Shown: positions 17,904 to 22,689 of the stretch, piece after piece
How the letters are laid out: the number at the start of each line of letters is the position of its first letter
Position numbering within the stretch: the stretch's first letter is position 1
DNA from: Blattamonas nauphoetae
Lineage: Eukaryota > Preaxostyla > Oxymonadida
Length of the DNA: 22,689 nucleotides
NCBI GenBank assembly: GCA_033064195.1
Contig: JARBJD010000695.1
Coordinates: 1-22,689 of the forward strand
Direction: 5' to 3'
Translations under genes and position numbers: made by a program
The notes under the pieces: model-generated
Databases searched by the model: none
What the model was told of the DNA's origin: nothing
The model's input: only the letters and a program-made list of their open reading frames with translations

Positions 17904-18690
17904 GGCATTTGTGACATGAAAAGTGAGTAAAACAACGATGAAAAAGAGGGCAGAGAAGACTCGAAGAGAATGGACGCGTAGGAAAGTAACAGGGACTTTA
18001 AAGATGGATATTGGTTGTGTGGAGACGACTTGGAGAACTCGAGAAGGCAAGTCTTGGACAACTGATCAGTTCGCAAGAATTAGTAAAAATATCTGCGTAA
18101 AATTATGAGAATAAAGGAGAAAACATTTGGAAATCTGATCAAATCACTGTGAAGATAGAGAGTCGGAACATGTGTTTTGTGCTGATTATGAGCTTGTTGT
18201 TCAATCAAAATTTATAAGATCATTCGGAATGGCACCTAGAAGGTGATACTATGGAAAATAATGACAAGAAAAGAGTGAAAAATTGATAAGAAGGCCCAAG
18301 TGATGATGCGAAAGGGAGGAGAGCATCACTTCGCGTAATATGAATGTAACAGTGAGTAAAATACAAACCACCGAGTAATTTCTCATTTTGATGAAGGATC
18401 GAGGCCTGTCTGAGAAAGAGAAGAATAATGAGAGCCAGAAAAATGAAAGAGAATAAATGTTAGAAAATCTCGATAAAATTTGTTTTTCTTTCTCTACAAA
18501 GAAGACAGACCATCTTTTCTGCCATTATCTGTCTATCAATATCCACGAAAAAAAGAGAAAAGTCTGGTTTGGAAAGTGGTCCTGAGTGGAAAAGCAGTAT
18601 TATGGGAGAGAGTATCGAGTCGATCATCCAACTTTTTGAAACAAATCTCAATTTTTTGCAACAGTTGGAGATCTTTTTGAAACAGACTGT
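17904..18690 (-). repeat. Copy 1, right arm (787 bases)
   Basis: This is the inverted partner of 16,824-17,610. It ends with AACAGACTGT at 18,690, immediately followed by the mirrored start of copy 2. Confidence 0.85.
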
Positions 18691-18700
18691 ACAGTCTGTT
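18681..18700. repeat. 20-base palindrome at the junction of the two foldback copies
   Basis: AACAGACTGT and ACAGTCTGTT meet without a gap, forming a perfect palindrome. It is the right end of copy 1 joined to the left end of copy 2, with no spacer and no target duplication between them. Confidence 0.8.
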
Positions 18701-18745
18701 CAAAAAAAGATGTTGATCTGTTCAAAAAAGATGTTGATCTGTTCA
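18696..18745 (+). repeat. Short tandem repeat at the left end of copy 2
   Basis: CTGTTCAAAAAAGATGTTGAT is repeated about twice (units of 22 and 21 bases) and a third begins. It is the inverted counterpart of the 21-base array at 20,464-20,535. Confidence 0.75.
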
Positions 18746-20463
18746 ATAAATGCATCCCATTATTGTGTTTTTTCGCACCTGGACTCATTTCTTAGTCAGA
18801 CTCATATACCTTTTTGGAGAGTCGCATTTGACAGATAGTAACTTAAAAGATGGTGTGTCTTCTTCTTCGTGTGAAAGATGCACATTTTGTTGACATTTTC
18901 TGACCACATTTTTCTCTCACGTGTTTCCTCTCATTATTCATATTTCTCTCCTCCAGGACAAAATACCACAGGAGCATGACATTTTACTCGTGAGATTGAG
19001 TTTTCAGCCTTCATACATTCCAATTCTCGAAATTGACGTTCACAACCATCACGCATTGAAAATTTGGAATGTATGCTTTTTTATGACAAATATCAAATCA
19101 TGCTCCCTCATACTCTCAGGATATAGATTCATTTATGAATGGTTATATGGTGGGTGAAGGGATCATCAGCTCACAATCCATCTCAAACCAATCGATCTGA
19201 CTCATTCTCTTGATCGGGCTTGATCCTGTTTTTTACACGTGTTTTCTTTTGCTTTCATCATTTAATTCGGGGTTCACAATCAACAAGACCGCGATGAGCA
19301 ATTTTCCAGGAATCTACACCCCAACTTTGAGGAACCTCATGTCACGACACATATCCGTTTTTGGACTCGCTTTCACATTTCTACGCATTAATTCTCATTC
19401 ATTCTTCTCTCATCTCTTCTCTACCGCTATTTCATCTTATATCCATTCCACAGTTGCCACGTCATGAAATCAAAGTTCACTTTCTTTTGAGCAGACAAAC
19501 ATCCAAACAATTTTGATCCAAGGTGGGAAAGAGTGTCTGGGTTGGAAATAAGGAATCGGATCGTCCCAGAAAAAATGTATCGACGCGATAAGCGTTAACA
19601 AGTGAACGAGACGATATTTCCGACCGTATGATTGTTCATATCCTTGCAAAGGAGAAATATTAGAATGAGTGGGGTTTTGAAATGAAAATCCAACGTTCAG
19701 GAGAGTTTCAAAGGTCAATCAAAAGATCCAAGCAGAGTTTATTTGAAGTGGTTCCTGTGGAATGGATATGAAATGAAACACCGCTAAAAAGGAGAAAAGA
19801 GAAGAATCAAAGGGAATGAATGTCTAGAAAAGTGAAAGCAAGTTCAAAGATGGATATTCGCGGTAAGATAACGACTTTTCAACAATGGAGAAGAAATGTT
19901 GGTAATTTGATCAGATTGCAAGAATTAGTCGAGTTATCTACGAAAAACGATGAATAAAAGAGAGGAAACACATGAAAGCCAGATTATGGACCGGTTAAGA
20001 GAGATTTTACGATCGATGGTTTTGTGATGGATTGTGACCTGATGACCTATTCTACAACAGTATAAGGATTCATAACAATATCAACAGACCTAGATTGTGA
20101 GAGAGGAGGATTTGAAAATGTGTTTAAATCGCATACATTCCACAGAATCAATGGTGAATTTGAGCGATCTTCAAAGTAGATAAGTGGAACTGAAGAATGC
20201 TGAAAACTCAATCTGCAGAGTAAAATTGCGTTTTAACGAAGGTTCGAGGCCTGGATGAGAAAAAGACGAACAATGAGAGCAAAGAACGAGGATGAAAAAT
20301 GTGGTCAGAAAATGTCAACAAAATGTGCATCTTTCACACGAAGAAGAAGACACACCATCTTTTAAGTTACTATCTGTCAAATGCGACTCTCCAAAAAGGT
20401 ATATGAGTCTGACTAAGAAATGAGTCCTGGTGCGAAAAAACACTATAATGGGATGCATTTATT

Positions 20464-20535
20464 GAACAGATCAACATCTTTTTTGAACAGATCAACATCT
20501 TTTTTGAACAGATCAACATCTTTTTTGAACAGACT
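20464..20535 (-). repeat. 21-base tandem array at the right end of copy 2
   Basis: GAACAGATCAACATCTTTTTT occurs three times exactly, followed by GAACAGACT. The left end of the same element has about one copy fewer, so the array has changed in number on one side since the arms formed. Confidence 0.85.
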
Positions 20536-20537
20536 AG

Positions 20538-20861
20538 ACCCAAACTGAATGAAGTATGGTCTTTCAAAAGAAGGGTGTGTATTTGAATAGAACTATGAGA
20601 AATTTGAAATAACTTAGTTATTTTGAAATCATCCACTTATTTCAGAAAGGCCAAACTTATTTTGAATTAGGCACCATAACATTTTTTTAACCCCCTGTCA
20701 CAATTTTCTAATCCAAAGGCATCTCAAAAGCGTACCAGAAGTGACAAAATGTGAAGATAACGATGTAAAATGATGAAAGATTTGATTTTAGTTACTTAGG
20801 AGGCGTCCCACTAGATCAGCCCCATTTCACTTTTCAATCCATCACGTTCTTTAACTAACAG
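20538..20861. other. Intron-like sequence before the next exon-like segment
   Basis: No gene is seen. It holds TTTGAAATAAC and ATTTTGAAAT words near 20,600-20,660, which recur near 22,210-22,245. It ends with TTTAACTAACAG, which fits a branch site plus splice acceptor. Confidence 0.4.
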
Positions 20862-21364
20862 GAATGCACGCTGTTCTCTGCCATATTTTGATCAGATACC
20901 TCACAAAATCTGGAAAATGGAGATGTTTACGAAGCAAAACAGCCCGATTCTCAGCCAACCAACCAGATTCATCGCCGGCAACCAAAGTTCCAGATGCAGT
21001 CGAAAAAGAGACTTCAAATCCACTCCGTCTCGCCATACTCACACTGTCCGAGGTTTTATGCGAGTCAGACGACCAAGGATTGATGAGTGACTGCATGAAG
21101 ATACTGATCAATTTGTTCGAACGGTTGCAGAAGAGAGAGAAGATGATATCCTCAATTTCCCACTGGATGTGGAAGTTCTTTGATATCCCGCGTTCCTACA
21201 TTGTCAGTTCTGATACGACACCAATACAAAGCTCCATCATGAAGCGTACCACGGATCTCACCAAACTTCGGTCCATTCGCCACAAATCTTTAAATCTCAA
21301 CCTGTGTCGCCAACTTACTCAAAGACCCGTCATAGTCAGTCTCCACAGAACGACCGAAGACTGA
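20862..21364 (+). CDS. Exon-like open frame of an unrecognised cellular gene
   Basis: The frame opens two bases after CTAACAG, a good acceptor, and stays open for 166 residues. The first part (MHAVLCHILIRYLTKSGKWR, then to about residue 90 with LAILTLSEVLCESDDQG) has the look of helical, possibly HEAT-like, protein. After about 21,095 another frame reads at least as well (DTDQFVRTVAEEREDDILNF), so the real coding frame may change here by a splice or a break. No family is recognised. If the GT at 16,628 is the donor, the phase fits, and the foldback pair lies inside the intron between them. Confidence 0.4.
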
Positions 21365-21588
21365 ATGTCCACGCCTCACCATTCGAGTTCAAATCGTCCT
21401 CCGAGCATCAAAAATTGTCCCATATGTCCAACATACCAGCATTAACGTCGAAAGCGAACGAAATCGTTGAACAGTCAACTTCTCCGGCTTTTTTGGACCA
21501 GCGATCTCCCCAAACTTTTGTTCTTGGTTCAGACCAAGACAGACGAAGTCTTCCACATCATCACCCTCTCTCTTCCAGTCTCTCCTGA
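21214..21588 (+). CDS. Exon-like open frame, disordered Ser/Pro-rich segment
   Basis: A 124-codon open frame, in a different frame from the one at 20,862, reads as a disordered, Ser-, Pro- and Gln-rich protein region (FKSQPVSPTYSKTRHSQSPQ and on). The preceding CATTGTCAG could be an acceptor. Near the end lies CTCTCTTCCAG, an acceptor for the next segment, so its last bases may be intron. It has no domain. Low-complexity texture makes chance less likely than for a random frame, but no similarity could be tested. Confidence 0.4.
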   Translation, partial: YDTNTKLHHEAYHGSHQTSVHSPQIFKSQPVSPTYSKTRHSQSPQNDRRLNVHASPFEFKSSSEHQKLSHMSNIPALTSKANEIVEQSTSPAFLDQRSPQTFVLGSDQDRRSLPHHHPLSSSLS

Positions 21589-21872
21589 AAGACTCCAGAA
21601 ACCAACCAAATACTTGTAAAGACAAAGTCAGTCACGATTTCTTCCTGTCACTCGCCTGCGATCAGCATGATTGTTGTGTCATTCTACAAGGCATCACTGT
21701 TCCTGTAAGGACGTTCTGTCTCGGTGGGATTTGGTTTACTCGGTTTGCCATCTGTGAACGAGAATACGCGCTTCGTCTCCTCGAACTTGAAGCAGACGGT
21801 ACAGGCAGTGTTCTCTTCAAACTGGCGTGGAAGTCGCCAAAGGAACACCAACAAGTACCGAAATATCACTAA
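21579..21872 (+). CDS. Exon-like open frame after a strong splice acceptor
   Basis: CCCTCTCTCTTCCAG precedes this 97-codon frame. It reads as ordered protein: KVSHDFFLSLACDQHDCCVI, then RTFCLGGIWFTRFAICEREY and LRLLELEADGTGSVLFKLAW. The mix of hydrophobic and charged residues is that of a folded domain, with four cysteines. No family is recognised. The frame overlaps the next one at its end, so either a further splice or a frame break lies between them. Confidence 0.45.
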   Translation, partial: SLLKDSRNQPNTCKDKVSHDFFLSLACDQHDCCVILQGITVPVRTFCLGGIWFTRFAICEREYALRLLELEADGTGSVLFKLAWKSPKEHQQVPKYH

Positions 21873-21975
21873 TTGAATTAGAATTCTCGTCAAACACTGT
21901 GTTTCTTGTTGCAACGAGAGATCTCACATTTCTGAAAGGATTGATTGAAATAGGAGACCATCTCACGATATTATG
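21797..21975 (+). CDS. Exon-like segment ending at a GTAAGT donor
   Basis: In a frame different from the one before, the plus strand reads STEISLIELEFSSNTVFLVA and then RDLTFLKGLIEIGDHLTIL, a beta-rich pattern of alternating hydrophobic residues. It ends in TTATG followed by GTAAGT, a consensus donor, which is the best donor in this part of the window. The start is not resolved, because the previous frame overlaps it. The family is not recognised. Confidence 0.4.
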
Positions 21976-22636
21976 GTAAGTTTTTGGAGTCAATACCATC
22001 GTTTCTTAACATATTGGTTGAGTCTCTCAGAGATCAGCTGTCGGCGAGGAAAAAGTTAAAAATGAATGTGATGGTCAACTGATCTTCCTTGAAACAAAAA
22101 AACACGGGTTTTTTCCCTTTCACACACTGTTTGCGAATGTTAAGAAATGGATCTCAGGTGAATTATGAGTGTTAAGTTGGTAAAATGTTTTGTTGTGGGT
22201 CTTAATTTGAAAGAACTTGGGTATTTTGAAATAACCCTGTTCTTTGAAAGAACTTAGGCATGGGCACCAGTCACCTGACTCAACTTTTTGGACTGGCCCA
22301 TGATTTTGGGGTTTCACAAGTGGATTGGTGACATGATCGGGTATGTGGATACTCGAGCTACAATTGGATTGTCTTCATTCATTTTGTAATGAAACCAAAA
22401 TAATCGTCGGGTATTGTGTTCACAAACTTCTTCACTTCACCCCATGGGCAAGTCACCACGATCGATTCTTTTGACAACAACCCTGACATATTCGTGTAAA
22501 ATACGTAAATGAGAACTGGCGATGGAGTGAGATTTGTAAGAGTGACATAAATACAGAAATCAATAGCCTGACAGCTGTTAGACCAGATTTAACAATCAGA
22601 GATGATTGGAACTCGCTTTGAAGTGGTCCTCGTTTT
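21976..22636. other. Stretch without a supported gene
   Basis: It starts with the intron donor. No exon, RNA gene or element is recognised. Two near-copies of TTTGAAAGAACTT stand at about 22,207 and 22,243. Confidence 0.4.
22259..22302. repeat. Hairpin with 12-base stem
   Basis: CATGGGCACCAGTC (22,259-22,272) pairs with GACTGGCCCATG (22,291-22,302), leaving a two-base bulge and an 18-base loop. No role is assigned. Confidence 0.5.
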
Positions 22637-22689
22637 GTCCGTTCTCCTCCTTCGTCCGCTCTCCTCCCATCGTCCGCTCTCCTGTCGTC
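22637..22689 (+). repeat. Degenerate tandem repeat at the window edge
   Basis: GTCCG(C/T)TCTCCT starts at 22,637, 22,654 and 22,672, and a further copy may start at the window end. The spacing of 15-18 bases suggests a minisatellite that continues outside the window. Confidence 0.65.

Larger units (their letters stand above)
16824..18690. mobile_element. Foldback element copy 1: 787-base inverted arms, apparently identical
   Basis: The element is symmetric about 17,757. Arms are 16,824-17,610 and 17,904-18,690, with a 293-base spacer. Every part compared matched without length differences: the ends, the stretches 16,834-17,034 against 18,480-18,680, and 17,406-17,591 against 17,923-18,108, whose shadow frames read out the same residues. 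Its ends read ACAGTCTGTTTCAAAAAGAT inward. No transposase or other coding frame is seen in arms or spacer, so it is non-autonomous or not a transposon at all. No clear target-site duplication flanks it. Identical arms imply a recent origin, arm-to-arm conversion, or an assembly artefact; the exact terminal motif argues for a real unit. Confidence 0.85.
18691..20537. mobile_element. Foldback element copy 2: same plan, diverged arms
   Basis: It is symmetric about 19,604. The outer 150-250 bases of each arm match well (18,741-18,890 against 20,290-20,465, reverse complement). The inner parts still align, for example ATATCCATTCCACAG near 19,440 and its complement near 19,760, but with many differences. 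Arms of about 780 bases around a spacer of about 280 mirror the plan of copy 1. Parts of its right arm also match the right arm of copy 1, for example AAAGATGGATATT and CAAGAATTAGT, so the two copies are one family. There is no coding frame. The divergence between its arms makes it older than copy 1 or less converted. Confidence 0.75.

Noticed and set aside
16834-18680. Mirror-image open frames of 60-107 residues in the foldback arms
   Set aside because: They are the same non-coding arm sequence read on both sides, lack domains and do not extend across the arm ends.

Overview
The window joins two unlike regions. Bases 1 to about 12,100 are the right-hand part of a Polinton (Maverick), a large self-synthesising DNA element of animals and protists. 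It is recognised by three hallmark proteins: a packaging-type ATPase with a Walker A motif, a retroviral-type integrase, and a protein-primed family B DNA polymerase carrying every diagnostic motif. The left end lies outside the window, so the capsid, protease and left terminal repeat are not seen. The visible frames are long and open, so this part looks essentially whole and young.

Polinton layout: a 201-residue protein of unknown role (minus), the ATPase (plus), a small 108-residue protein (minus), integrase (minus), the 1,482-residue polymerase (minus), a 129-residue repeat protein (minus), a 2.5 kb non-coding stretch, and a 197-residue paralogue of the repeat protein (minus). The non-coding stretch holds an ordered array of dyads: TGTACC and GGTACA mostly 40-41 bases apart, recurring about every 139 bases. 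Several genes share a T-rich upstream motif (TTTTTTAATTTGTA) running into TAAATG, which looks like the element's own promoter. The polymerase carries an HNH-like cysteine/histidine module between its exonuclease and polymerase domains, plus a possible OTU-like region and a zinc finger before the exonuclease.

From about 12.1 kb the base composition and texture change. Bases 12.1-14.4 kb hold coding-like patches on the plus strand in broken frames, with no family recognised. A 361-base candidate MITE lies at 14,857-15,217. From 15.8 kb there are plus-strand segments that read like exons of an unrecognised cellular gene (15,805-16,627 and 20,862-21,975), several with splice-like borders. Introns of this kind point to a eukaryote, probably an animal; I cannot name the species.

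The most striking structure of the right half is a tandem pair of large foldback elements inside what may be an intron of that gene. Copy 1 (16,824-18,690) has two 787-base arms that look identical around a 293-base spacer. Copy 2 (18,691 to about 20,537) has the same plan but its arms have clearly diverged. They abut exactly at a 20-base palindrome.
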